Source: Canna indica
Lineage: Eukaryota; Streptophyta; Magnoliopsida; Zingiberales; Cannaceae
Direction of reading: 5' to 3'
Assembly: GCA_034359265.1 (NCBI GenBank)
Contig: CP136891.1
Span: 77,430,501-77,494,500 of the forward strand
DNA: 64,000 bases
The notes under the pieces are model-generated. The model searched no databases, was not told where the DNA came from, and was given only the letters and a program-made list of their open reading frames with translations. Below are positions 1-11,465 of this stretch, piece after piece. The translations under genes were made by a program, and so were the position numbers. Within the stretch, counting starts at the first letter, position 1; each line of letters opens with the position of its first letter.

Positions 1-305
1 GTTTCTTTAAGAAAACCTACCGGAGGCGGAGATTAATTTCCCGCCTCCTGTCTGAGCGAGCGCGCACGTGCTCGCCCGCTTACCCGCGCCAACTGGCGCG
101 GGTTATCGGGTTGGAGGGGCCAATCCGTGGATGGCGTCGGTATCCAAGCGCCGAAATGTTTCGATGCTTGCTGTCAGAAGTCAATTTTTTTCGACTGTAA
201 TAGACGTCGAAATTTATTGTATTAAATTTTGTTAATAATTTTATATTTCGACGCTTATAGTAAGCGTCAAAAATTTGGTGTCGATATATAGATTTTGTTG
301 CAGTG
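1..305. mobile_element. CACTA-like transposon end (partial)
   Basis: The reverse complement of 291-305 reads CACTGCAACAAAATC, which fits a CACTA-superfamily terminal repeat. Inward of it are subterminal inverted motifs of the type cgacgctta...taagcgtcg (about 206-270), typical of CACTA ends. The GC-rich 30-130 stretch would be internal. The other end lies outside the window. The duplicated flank shared with WAK-C begins only just to the right (about 312), so this element is not part of that duplication. A short ORF readable on the - strand across 241-513 has no recognisable product. Confidence 0.5.
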
Positions 306-604
306 AGTTGGGGGATAAATATGTCCTTTTGTCATTGAAGAAATATAACTTAAATGAAAGCATGGACCACGTATCAATTATTCTCATATTTGGCAGATAG
401 CTAGCAATTATATACGCCAACTTTTTTCTTTCTAAAAAGGTAAATGTAGTGTGGCACTCATTTTCATAATGTAGGACCGTCTTCAACGTGTCATTCGATT
501 GTAATATTAACAAAATATGTAATAAAGAAAAGTCAAGTCAACCTAATTTCTTGGATTCTATCGCTTGAAGAAATGGAACCAAAATTGAACGTAATTGACA
601 AGCT

Positions 605-706
605 TGGCCGATATAAAGAAACCCCATCTTATCCAGTACTTCACATAAGTCTGAGAGCAGCAAGAACCAGGAGGACAAGATCAGCTCGACGAATTCATCA
701 TTAAGG
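605..706 (+). promoter_or_regulatory. Probable core promoter and non-coding first exon of WAK-A
   Basis: A TATA box (gatataaag, 610-618) is followed by about 85 nt without a long ORF, ending in a good donor, AAG|GTTAGT at 705/706. The same TATA-exon-donor layout occurs upstream of WAK-C (37555-37605) and, diverged, WAK-B (26326-26418). Conservation across all three suggests a 5'UTR exon spliced across a 1.6-kb intron to the coding exon. The transcription start is inferred, and the acceptor before the ATG was not fixed. Confidence 0.5.
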
Positions 707-2330
707 TTAGTTGAGTTCTTCTTGCACTTAATTAATTAAGATATCTTAATTATTATTATATATAGGAACAAGCTAAATTAACCTACCATCTTATTTTATA
801 TATTTATTCCTTAAAGGAGTTAACTATTTTTTTTTAAAAAGTAGGCAGGTATAAATATCCAAACTAGAGTTGTGAAAAGCTAAGTAAGCGCTGCAAATTT
901 TGCATGATTTAAAAATTTTATATTTAACTAATCTTAATATGATATACAAAATTTTATGTCAATTTATCCAAGCTCGGTGGTTAGATATTTAGGTATGTTA
1001 CCTAAAGGTTTGGGTTCAATTTCTAATATAATGTCATGTTATTGAGTTAATTAGAAAACAATTTTTATCTTAAGTAGTTTAAATGATTAAATTAGTGAGG
1101 CAAATTTAATAATGATTTTCCAATCTATTCAATTCAGATAAAAACTGATATATATTGGCACACATAAACTCTATAACTAATATATTAAATTATTAATTGA
1201 TCATCAATCATAAAATTATTTGTCGGATAATGTTATAGAAATATTTATTTAAATCCATAATAAGGAGCCTAAAATTTTTAAATCCATGATTTACTTTTTG
1301 AATACCCAAAATGCCCTCAAAAAATAAATCCATAATAAGGAACCATATATATATGTATGGTTCCTTCATTTTACTACTTGAATGACTTTCTAAAATATCT
1401 TTAAGTGGTTCAAATTAAAATATTTTTTTATTATGCATAACTTGAATTTATTTTTAGCAACCTATATTAGTATTTTAGTTTTGTTTAATGACTAATTAAA
1501 CACATTTTTAGTGGCAAAAATTATCATTTTCTCTACTTTTTGGGTCTATCTAAATTATATTTTTAATTAAGTATTACATGAATTTATTTTTGGCAATCTC
1601 TATAATATTTTTTAGTGGGAAAAAATACTCTTTAGTAGTTAAAATTATTCTTTTCTTCATTCTTTAGTCACTTGAATACTTTTGCCAAGCATAAACTCAT
1701 GGTGGGCTTGACCAAAAACGAACATAATTAAGTTTTAAAGACTTTTGCAAAAGTCTTTAAGTGACAAAAAATACTGAGAAAATTACAATTTTAATCAGCA
1801 AAATTATTAGCCACTAAAAAGACACTAAAATATATTGATATTAATTGTTAAAAAAAATTCATCTTATGGATAATAAATAAAACATATTGCATTTTGAGCC
1901 ACTTGGACACTTTTGAGAAAGTCAGGCAGAACCATATTAATGCATCAAAATTTAATTTGGATGACATTTTAGTTTTTTTTTAAAAATATATATTATGAAT
2001 TTGAAAATTTTAAATCCCTTATTATGGATCTAAAAATTGCATCCATCTTATTATGAATTTGGGAATTGCTCAAATATATTTATGGGTTGCCCATCTGACT
2101 TTCAAAATTCGAACAAAGGGGCCATAATCTGATAAGTTTAAAATACTTCTTGAGTGTGTCTGCCTTCCTAAAAAGAAAGCCTGTTGGCTCACTAGTCCTT
2201 CAATGGATTCCCAATCAACTGCAACATTAAAAACAAAACAAAACAAAACAATTTCTTCCTAGTTTCTAGTTAACTTATTCTCCATTAATCATCATGATAT
2301 ACAGTCTTCAAGGGACTCAAACAGAGGAAG
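706..2330 (+). other. 5'UTR intron and leader of WAK-A (inferred)
   Basis: AT-rich DNA without coding signals lies between the donor at 706 and the WAK-A start. It contains short inverted segments around 1380-1960 (tttagtggttaaaatt and its complement), which suggest an old inverted-repeat element. A diverged, partly duplicated version precedes WAK-C. Confidence 0.4.
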
Positions 2331-5300
2331 ATGGTTATGAAGTTGACAGAGCTCATACTACTGCTGCTAATTACGGTGACATTGAGGGCAGCAGTTGCTT
2401 CCGCCGGCCAAGATACAGACATCACAACTGCTCCTCATTCCAACTGCCCAAAAAGATGCGGTAACATCACAATCGAGTTCCCTTTCGGCATTGGCCATGG
2501 CTGCTTCCGTTCGGCAGGCTTCAACCTTACTTGCAGAGACAATACTCTTCCTCCAAGGCTTTTCTTGGGTGATACCACAATCGAGGTTCTACAAATCGAT
2601 ACAAATAAGGGCTTCCTCTATATCAAACCACCAACTGCCACCTTGGGCATCGCTGACATATATAGCAACGCATCCTTTGATCTGGAGAATTTGCCCTACT
2701 CGTTCAACTTAGAGACCTATTATGGATGGCCAATGAGCAACGTATGGTACGTCATTGGTTGCAGTGCCACTGCCTATTTAATCGACACCACAACAAATAC
2801 CATATTCGACTCTTGCTCGACTCTGTGCTCTCCTACCGTGAATCTAACAACTGGAGGATATTGCACCATGCATTTGTATAATTGGAAAGCTACGAACCGA
2901 ACTGCACTGGGTGTTCAGCTGGTTAGACTCAACCAGACTGATCAACTTCATTCAAATATGAGTGCCTCCAGCATCACAGCCGTCATGTACGACTCATACA
3001 GGTTCAGTAATGAGAAGCAGATCCCAGAATTACTAAATAAACGGGGAGGACTGAGTGCAACCCTCGCCTGGTACATCGAAGATGACAGCAGAACAACGTG
3101 TGCAGAGGCCAAGAAGAATACTGCAACCTACGCTTGTTCTAGCAACAGTAGTGACTGCTTCGACGCTTTCTCTTCTGATGAAGACGAGAAGAATAATAAA
3201 CCTGGGTACATGTGTCGATGCTCACTAAGTTATTACGGCAATCCGTACTTAGCCAAAGGCTGCCACTTAGGTGACATTAATTTCCCCTCTCTTTCTAATC
3301 AGAAATCATGGTCTATATATTTAAGTATCTCACTGCATTAATCCTTTGATCACTTTATTGATGATGTACGTTGACAGAGACAAGTTTTAGATCTCAGCCA
3401 GCAAAGGACTGCCCAACCAGATGCAGGAATGTTACTGTACCATTTCCGTTCGGGCTCAAGAGTGGTTGCTATAGGGGGCATGATTTCGCTCTAAATTGCA
3501 GTGGGAATGGTCTCCTCTACCAAGGCATATATAAAGTGAAGAATATTTCGCTAGACGAAGCGCTCATCCTACTTGATACGCAGGATCTTGATTACGAGAT
3601 ATACACAGATGAAGCAAAACCTCTGATCAATAATATAGATCAAGCCGCCATCAATTTGGTAATCGAGAACAAGCTATGCGAAGATGCGAAGAGGGATAAT
3701 ACCACATACGCATGCGTTGCTAAGAACAGCGATTGTATCGACGACAAACGCGAGTTTCCAGGCTATCATTGCATATGCTCCCATGGTTTTGAAGGAAACC
3801 CTTACATCAGAGGTGGATGCGAAGGTACTTGCCTAATTTAATCGCACAATTAGAACTAATCTTTTTGCCTTTCATTCTAATATAGTCAATATATTGGTGA
3901 CGGAAATTGATCCAGTTTATTAATAACTTGATTATATATTGTGGGCATGCATGCATAGAAAGTTAAATTCATGGTAATTAAGAACTCTAATTCTGAATTT
4001 ATCTTTTTGATGGATTTTCAGACATTGATGAGTGCAGATATGCAGCGGTATACTGTAATAATGGTATTTGTGTTAATAAACCTGGCAGTTATGATTGCTT
4101 CCCAAAGAAAAAACATTTTATTCTATTAGGTAAGTCCTTTGAATTAACGAACTAATTTACAAGGTGCCAAATGAAAGTGTGTTGAGTAATTGAGAATGAA
4201 GAGAATTAAAATGATATATGAAGATAGACCATGGTAAGTGAAATGAAAAAACAGTCCGTCTTAATTATGCAGCTAATTAACATTCAATTTTTCAGGTATT
4301 GTCATCAGTGTGACTAGTGGCGTAGGCCTGTTAATCCTATGCGCAAGTTATATCATTCTAAGAAGAAGATGGAAGAAAAGACAGCAAAAGAAAATGAGGC
4401 AAAGATACTTCAAGCAAAATCATGGTATACTACTCACAAGACTGATCTCTTCAGGTGATGATGCTCCAGAAAGGACAAAGATATTTTCTCTCGAAGAGAT
4501 AGAGAAAGCAACTCACAATTTTGATAAAACTCGAGTACTTGGCGGTGGAGGACACGGAACAGTGTACAAAGGTATTTTGTCGGATCAACGTGTGGTTGCC
4601 ATTAAGAAATCTAAAATTGCGAAAAAGCTTGAGATAGACCAATTCATAAATGAGGTCGTAGTTCTTTCTCAAATAAATCACAGGCATGTGGTCAAGCTCT
4701 ACGGGTGTTGTCTCGAGACAGAAGTCCCACTGTTAGTATATGAATTCATCTCGAATGGGACTCTTTCAGACCATCTCCATGTTCCCGATGGCAAATCTAT
4801 ATTGTCATGGGTTGATCGTCTGAGGATTGCCACAGAAGCTGCGGAAGCGCTTTCTTACATGCATTCTGCCGCTTCAATATGTATTTTTCATAGAGATGTG
4901 AAGTCATCAAATGTTCTCTTAGATGATCATTTGAGTGCAAAAGTGTCAGATTTTGGAGCTTCAAGATTGATTCCACTTGACGAAACTCGTTTAGTAACTA
5001 ATGTGCAAGGCACGTTTGGATATTTAGACCCCGAGTATTACCAAACTAGTGAACTCACAGAAAAGAGTGATGTTTATAGCTTTGGAGTTATTCTCCTGGA
5101 GCTTTTAACGGGGAAGAAACCCATTTACTCGACTGAAGATGAAGGCACGTTGAGTTTACCGATGTATTTCTTTCAAGCATTGAAAGAGAATAAACTTTTT
5201 GACCTCGTAGAAGATAGCGTTGTGAAAGAAGCGACTGAAGAAGAGCTCATGGGAGTTGTTGGACTTATAGAAATGTGTCTGAGATTGAAAGGATCTGAGA

Positions 5301-5527
5301 GGCCTACAATGAAAGAAGTGGAGATCAAATTACAAGGATTAATGAGAAGAATTGAAAGGCAAAAAACGAAACATGTTGTTGCAGAAGAAGATAACGAAGA
5401 AGCTAAGTCTCTACTTAGTGATTCATCGTATGCTTTCTGCCAACCAGTTGATGGAGGAAATCAAAGTACGTCGACCAGGAATTATAGCATGGAGAAAGAA
5501 ATTATGTTGTCATATTTCCCTCGTTGA
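2331..5527 (+). CDS. Wall-associated receptor-like kinase, WAK-A (4 coding exons)
   Basis: Exons 2331-3270, 3378-3824, 4022-4129 and 4296-5527 join in frame with GT-AG introns to give 908 residues. Residues 1-25 form a signal peptide (LTELILLLLITV core). Exon 1 carries a cysteine-rich galacturonan-binding WAK module (CPKRCGNITIEFPFGIG...GCFR) and ends in a Cys-rich GNPYLAKGC segment. Exon 2 holds a second, shorter module (CPTRC...FPFGLKSGCYR). Exon 3 is a calcium-binding-type EGF module (DIDEC...). Exon 4 has a membrane segment (VGLLILCASYIIL) and a Ser/Thr kinase with glycine loop [11 protein letters not shown], lysine in [23 protein letters not shown] and [10 protein letters not shown], so an RD-type kinase with all core residues. 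By family, WAKs sit in the plasma membrane and bind wall pectin or oligogalacturonides in growth and defence. No frame disruption is seen; the gene looks functional. The ligand is unknown. Confidence 0.93.
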
Positions 5528-6224
5528 TCAATTATCTTAATTGAAAAGTTGGTCGTGTTAATTTGAAACCTAATTTAATTCATCAATAATTACTATGTGT
5601 TAGCTAGAACTCATCTTAGATTAGAGCGTTTAAGTTAACTCCACGGTACCTTTTACATGGATATTACTCTACCTATGTTTCCTTTTCTTGTTTATAAGAA
5701 ATATTAATACCATATTCATTTTGCAAAATTACTAATTCAGTTTTCTATGTATGTGCTTTTGTGTGAGAATAAGCTAAACTATTTTTAATGTCCGGAAAGG
5801 CCAAGCCCATGACATTGATCATTTATTCATTTTTATGTTTTTAAAACTAGTTTAAGATATAATTAGATATGCATTTGTTGAGAAAATTTCTGGCAAACTT
5901 GTCCACTAATTATTTAATTATTTACTTTATTATTTGCAAAAATAAAACTAATCAAAATAAGTTTTTTTTTTTGGCTAATTGAATTTATCTCCTAGCGATG
6001 ACATGGTCAGGCTCATCAAGTCAGATTGTTGTACACAAGTAGTTTTTTGCTCCGTATCAACCAAGATCCTAGTCATTACAATTATGATTACCAAACTCAT
6101 CTTATATGAAATCATGAAAGCAAAGAAAATAGGTTGAAATGGGCTGTTTATGCATGATATGAAATATATAAGGTAGATTGTATGGATGTGAAATATAGGA
6201 ACATCAACTCTTTTGCAACAATAA
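5528..6224 (+). other. 3' flank of WAK-A
   Basis: AT-rich sequence, nearly identical to 44158-44870 behind WAK-C. It probably includes the 3'UTR, but no single polyadenylation signal stands out. No ORF worth calling is present. Confidence 0.5.
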
Positions 6225-6548
6225 GGGCGTGTTTGTCAGCGTCATTTTTTATTTTTATTTTTGCCTGAAATCGAAACGGGGCTTGAAATATTATTTGTTG
6301 ACTAAAATATGGGCGAGTTTTGGTTTGTGTTTCGCAAAAATCCATTTTCACGAAACACCCAAATACACACAATGATAAGAGATTTCCGCATTTTTGCAAC
6401 TTTTTTTGGATAAGAGTTTTGCAAAATATGAAAACACCACATGTCAAATAAATAGGTTTTCGCCAAACAAAAAAAAATAAAACTCGAAAACCGATTTTAA
6501 TTTTCGGGAAATGAAAACTCGAAAAAATTCTCTCAAACAAACGCGCCC
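6225..6548. mobile_element. PIF/Harbinger-like MITE
   Basis: The ends are inverted: GGGCGTGTTTGT at 6225 and the complement of GGGCGCGTTTGTTTG ending at 6548, flanked on both sides by TAA (6222-6224 and 6549-6551). WAK-C's flank lacks the segment (44862-44874), giving an unoccupied site. TIR and TAA duplication fit a Tourist/PIF-Harbinger MITE. A 130-codon antisense ORF across it is fortuitous. Confidence 0.75.
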
Positions 6549-6768
6549 TAAAATTTTATGATGGAAATCCTCTACCCTAGAATGATGCATCCATTCATGT
6601 CCTGCCTGCTATATTCAGCCACATGTTTTTTCAAACATTATTTTCTTACACGATAGTATTCATAGCTACATGTCTAATGCAACAACACGAGATATGAATG
6701 AATAAACTACTTCAAAATAAATATTTTCAACAAATTCTTAATTTATCTTCTTAATTCTGGTTTAACAG

Positions 6769-8451
6769 CTTTTTCATATGATCATGATTTTCAACGTCGA
6801 GAACTTGCAAAATTAATTGTTCAAAGTGAATCTCCTTTTAGTTTTGTTGATCAACCAAGATTTTCTAGTGGGATTCAAAATACTTTACAATCAAAATATA
6901 AAAAAATTACTCGAAATACAATGAAAAGTGATGCATGCTTTAAAATTATTTTTTATATATAGAGAAAATATAATAACTAGTTTTTAAAATAATAAATCAA
7001 AAATTTCTTTAACATCTGATGTTTGGTCTAGTCAACGTACTACTAATTCTTATATTTATGTTACAACACATTGGATTGATGAAAATTTTATTTTGCAAAA
7101 AATAATAATTAGTTTTAAAGTTTTTGAATATCCACACATTTCTGTTGCCATTTTTTCTGCTATTAGATTTGTAACATCTTTCTATAATATAAATGATAAA
7201 AAAAATTCAATTAGTTTTGATAATGCTAGTAATAATGATGCTGCTATTCCTCCCCTTATACAGTTATTTAAACCAGTATTAGATGGTGAATTATTTCATG
7301 TTCGTTGTGTTTGTCATGTTCTTAATTTATGTGTACAAGATGGTTTAAAACAAGTAAATATACATGTAGAAAAAATAAGAGATGTTATTAGATATATGCG
7401 TTCTTCAAAAGCAAGAACACAAGAATTTAAAAAATTATGTCAATCTTTTAATAAACCATTTAAAAAATTTAATGGTGATGTTATTACTAGATGAAATTGA
7501 ACATATCATATACTTATGTCTACTATAAGATATCAAGATATCCTTACAATGTTTTACAATCAAAATATGTCTGGTGATCCAATTAATAATAATGATTGGT
7601 TAGTTGCTGGACATATTACTCAAATTTTAGAACTTTTTAATAAAGCTATCGAATAACTTTCCGATGTTTATTATCCTACATGTAATTTAACTCTTTCACA
7701 TATAGTTCGTATTAGTGAAATATTTTCTTCATATAGACATCATCCTTTATTTGCATAAATTATTTCTTTAATGGAATCTAAATTTAAAAAGTATTGGTCA
7801 GATATACCTACTTTATTTTGTTTAGCAATATGTTTAGATCGTAGAATGAAAATTGATGGTTTAAATATGTTGTTAGATGATTATTATAACAATATGGAAT
7901 TAGATAATGTTGAAGAAAAAAAATTAAAAATTTGAATTTATTGAATTCTATGTTTGTATTTTACGCTTCAAAATTTGGTAATACAATTACAAATAAGGCA
8001 ACATCTTTTTCTAGATTAAGAGAAGATGGTGGAAATAGTATTAATTCTCAACTTGGTCGTAGAATAAAAAAAAACTAAATCTACTAATTTTAATGAATTA
8101 TTTTTTTTTCTAGATCATAATCATTCTGAAGAAATAGATGATAATGAAATTTTAGCATGGTGGAAAAAACAAGAAAATACGTATCCTATTATTTCCATCA
8201 TGGCACGTCATATACTAACTGTTCCTGTGTCTACAGTAGCTTCCGAGTTTTGTTTTAATGTAGGAAATAGAATTCTCGACGAAAAAAGTAGCTGAATGAG
8301 TGAAGAAACGATTGAAATGTGCATTTGCTTAAAAGACTGGTTGGATGCTGAAGATAGATTACAAGATAAGGGAGGACACGATACTTCATCATCGGGAGAG
8401 GAGGAAACTCAAACAAGTGAAGCTGGTGCTGTTGGTCCAAGTACAAGTTAA
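6769..8451 (+). pseudogene. hAT transposase pseudogene (hAT-1)
   Basis: Translated pieces match plant hAT (Ac/RICESLEEPER-type) transposases in order. 6769-6955 encodes the N-terminal helical part (YDHDFQRRELAKLIV). 7090-7494 encodes the catalytic-core region with FDNASNN and HVRCVCHVLNLCVQDGL. 7960-8070 and 8150-8275 encode the C-terminal dimerisation domain (LAWWKKQE, YPIISIMARHIL, PVSTVASE). Frames are broken by several stops and shifts (for example 7492-7494 and 7756-7758), and the N-terminal BED zinc finger is missing. It cannot make an active transposase. The right end of the element is probably the TIR-like gttgccacctcta ending at about 9079. Confidence 0.82.
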
Positions 8452-9080
8452 ATAATCGAGACAACGGGTGATTAAAAATGTAAAAAGAACTACGTAGACC
8501 CGATCCTTCTATAATTAATCATTGAGGAGTACAAGTTTAGCTATAGAAGGTACGTAGATAACCTTTTAAGGTGCGGTCTATATATTATAATATTTAAAAA
8601 AATTATTTTATCATTGGATGAATATTTTTGTATTAAAGATAAATAAAAATTTAATTATAATTTAATTTTTTAAAAATATTTTTATTAATTTGTACTGCGT
8701 TACATATAAAAAATGTGTTAAAAAATATATAATCAAATTTAATACAATGATTAATAAAATTAGAAGTTCACATTCAAAATTCACCCGTAAACATTAATTT
8801 TTAAAATTAAATTTTAAATCTTTAAAAATTTAATTTTTAAATCTTTTAAAATTTAATTTTTAAATCTTTAAAAATTTAATTTTTAAATCTTTAAAAATTT
8901 AAAATTTAAATCTTTAAAAATTTAAAGTTTAAATTTAAATTAATTAATTAATTTTCGGGCCGGCCCAAGACCTGGCCCGGGGGGCTCGGGCTGGGCTTGG
9001 CTGCCAATTGTTCGGGGCGTGCCAGGCACGGCCCGAAATGTGGCCGGGTCGTGGCAGGCATGGCCCGTTGCCACCTCTAG
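8452..9080 (+). mobile_element. 3' terminal region of hAT-1
   Basis: Non-coding AT-rich sequence, then a GC-rich terminal segment (about 8955-9079) rich in ggcccg motifs, ending gttgccacctcta. Its complement, tagaggtggcaac, is the TIR-like end also seen at 16897 (hAT-2). No matching left TIR was found before 6769, so the 5' end is truncated. Confidence 0.6.
8795..8950. repeat. AT-rich tandem repeat, about 22-24-bp unit
   Basis: Imperfect repeats of aaatctttaaaaatttaattttt run head to tail about five times inside the hAT-1 tail. No gene is present. Confidence 0.7.
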
Positions 9081-11465
9081 TTTATATGCCACGTACGCTT
9101 GATAAAGACTAGACATAATTACTTATGGAATATATAAGCTCATTGAGGATAATACTATGACACCATGAGTTCCTTCTATTGCTATAAGGTTTTCAACCTA
9201 GGTTATGATCTTATTTTGATGATAGTGAATAAGGTACCTATATTTACATTGAGTAAATATTTCATATTGACAATGATAAACATGTAACATTTGTGATTGG
9301 AAATTAAAAATTTAAAGAAGACGTTCCTCGAAAGTCAAATTGTATCAAAGATTAGATTTAAGGTTTAGATGAATAATTGTAATCGTTTGGGTGCTTTATG
9401 ATAACGAGGATTACTTGACCAAAAGCTTCAAACGTCAAACCAAACCCAAAACAACCAAGATGCATAAACCCCTGATAGGTAGTTTTGGCCGATGTCTAGC
9501 CGAAGCTTCGATCGATTGACCATTGGCTGATAGTCGACCTAACCTATAAAAGCTAATTTTCTAGCTAATTTCTCTAATTCATCTCTATATAAATACTTGT
9601 TATGTCTTTGTAAACACATCTATTATACTTGAAAAATATTCTAAGTTATTTGCAAGCCTCAAAGAGTATTTTTCTTGCAAATGCAGCAAGAATCCCTAGC
9701 TCAATCTCTATCTTCTTATTTAAGTCTTTATTCATAAAAAAAATCATCATCAAAGAGATAAATACATCAAGAGAAGTTAAGAACTTATTAAGGGGAGCTA
9801 AATTATAGTTCTATTTTTATTGCTCTCATTTATTTGTAATTTTAGCTTATTTATTTTGCTTGAAAGCTTATTTAATAGACCAATGGTTGATTAGGTCTAC
9901 ATTGAGTGCATGCCTGCCTTGATGTTGATGTATAAATCCGCTTGTGTTTGCTTGTGTATGTTAGTTTCCTTGATCTTGAGGTGGTTGAGGTACCCTTGGT
10001 GTTGAAGGAGGAAGCCTTAGGTTATAAATCCTCTTGAAGGAAATTTATATTAACGAATTTGTTAAATTCTAAACGATGTGCTTAGACAATGGATGTATGC
10101 TTGGTTAGAAGTTGAATCATTATAAATCTCATTTGTTAACATTACTCTTAGTGTTTGTCTTATCGCAATAAATTATTTACTTTGTGATTGCAATATCAAA
10201 TTTATCATTCATATTCATTTAAGGTATAAGTTGACATTTAGGTTTATTATTTTCTAGACATATTATTAATATTTTCTCTAGTGTGTCTAAAACTACTAAC
10301 ATCTTATCCATGCTATAATTCCTAGATGTTTCTTCAAAGGAAGCATATAATTTAAAGCCCATTAATGTTAAGGTGGTGTATATATAAATATATAATAAAT
10401 ATATAATATTATTAGTTTATTACATATTTACATTAAAATTGTTTTAATATAATAACTAATATGTTTTAATTTAATAAAACACAAGAAGCCCTAAATGTGA
10501 CACCCATTTCTATCTCACGCCGCACACAACATTCGACGCCGACACCTACTTCAAACAACAAATTTTATATTCGAAGCAGGCTTCATAAACAGGCCACAGG
10601 TCAAGCCAAGCCAATAAATAGGCTAGACTCAGGCTAAAATTTAAACTTATAATAGGCCACAGGCTAGGTCCGGACCAATTTTTTACTATATAGGCCCGAC
10701 CTGTTAATTAAGACGAAAGCTTGGCCTGGCTTGGCCTGTTTCCACCTCTAGCTGTAGCCGGGCCTTGAGACGGTGTAGAACCGCCTAGGGCGGGACGATC
10801 GTCATCCCAGGGGACGGGAGGGGGCATCCCTTCGCCGGCGACGCCGCCACTAGCTCATGCATGGAGAAGGGGGGGGGGGATTCTAACTTTCCCCCTATTT
10901 ATGTGTTGTATCAAAGATATTTTGATTGTAATAGTGATATGTATTTGTAATAGTATTATTTCCAATTTAAAATCATATCTTAATGATATGTGCTATATTA
11001 GTATTGGTGACACGGGTGCCAAGGTTAAAGTTACACGTATCATTGTTATAAACTGTTATAGAGAAAATAACAGTGTTATAGTGCTTTACATATTAAGAGG
11101 AAATTAAGGGGGGTTTTTCGAAATTAATTTCAGGGGCTTTCTTTGGTTGGATTTTGTCGTATTATATATGAATTTTTATGTAATCGATGTTCTGGATTCA
11201 TTGGTAAAGTCAGATTTTCCAAATGAGATCTGTACCGTTCGAATAGTTTGGGATTTTAGTGCTTCAATTTTCGTGCTAAGTATGTTTATGATTTAATTTT
11301 AATATTAGAACTAAAAAGTGTTATTAGACAGTAGATCCTCTTTTATACTCCTATGGACCCTACACTATGTGACATTTTCCTTATTGTGCTTTAATTTATT
11401 GATTTTTGATTTAATATTATCTTTTGAAATTTCTTGCATAATTATTGAAATCATGACATGTAGTG
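9081..11465 (+). repeat. Repeat R, copy R1 (left part); degenerate LTR-like sequence
   Basis: The same DNA recurs at 16321-16570 plus 23759-25855 (R2) and 46371-48153 (R3). It contains ttttgatgata near 9215, a gatcgattgacc motif, a TATA-like tataaatacttg (about 9589) and long non-coding AT-rich sequence. These resemble LTRs of SIRE-type Ty1-copia elements, but TG/CA boundaries could not be fixed. At about 10575-10755 it contains a hAT-like end (cctgtttccacctcta). At 10755-10880 there is a GC-rich module repeated in R2 and R3. No gene is credible. Confidence 0.65.

Larger units (their letters stand above)
312..6740 (+). repeat. Segmental duplication, copy A (WAK-A unit)
   Basis: This stretch matches 37258-45060 nearly base for base: promoter, non-coding first exon, long 5'UTR intron, WAK exons and 3' flank. 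Differences are large indels. Copy A carries a MITE at 6225-6548 that copy C lacks. Copy C carries a 51-nt exon deletion, a tandem duplication and a transposon in the 5'UTR intron, and a deletion of about 48 nt in the first exon. Similarity fades near the aaatatttt at 6735 / 45052, where copy A passes into a hAT element. Confidence 0.9.

Noticed and set aside
3271..3341. WAK-A first exon as a separate secreted 336-aa protein
   Set aside because: Reading through the donor at 3271 adds non-conserved residues. Splicing to 3378 keeps phase with the second module in all three genes.
10901..11107. Small ORF in R1, also open in R2 (24600-24793), as a conserved micro-gene
   Set aside because: The two copies differ at about 13 codons, and nearly all changes alter the amino acid, so there is no sign of purifying selection. 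R3 is cut inside it.
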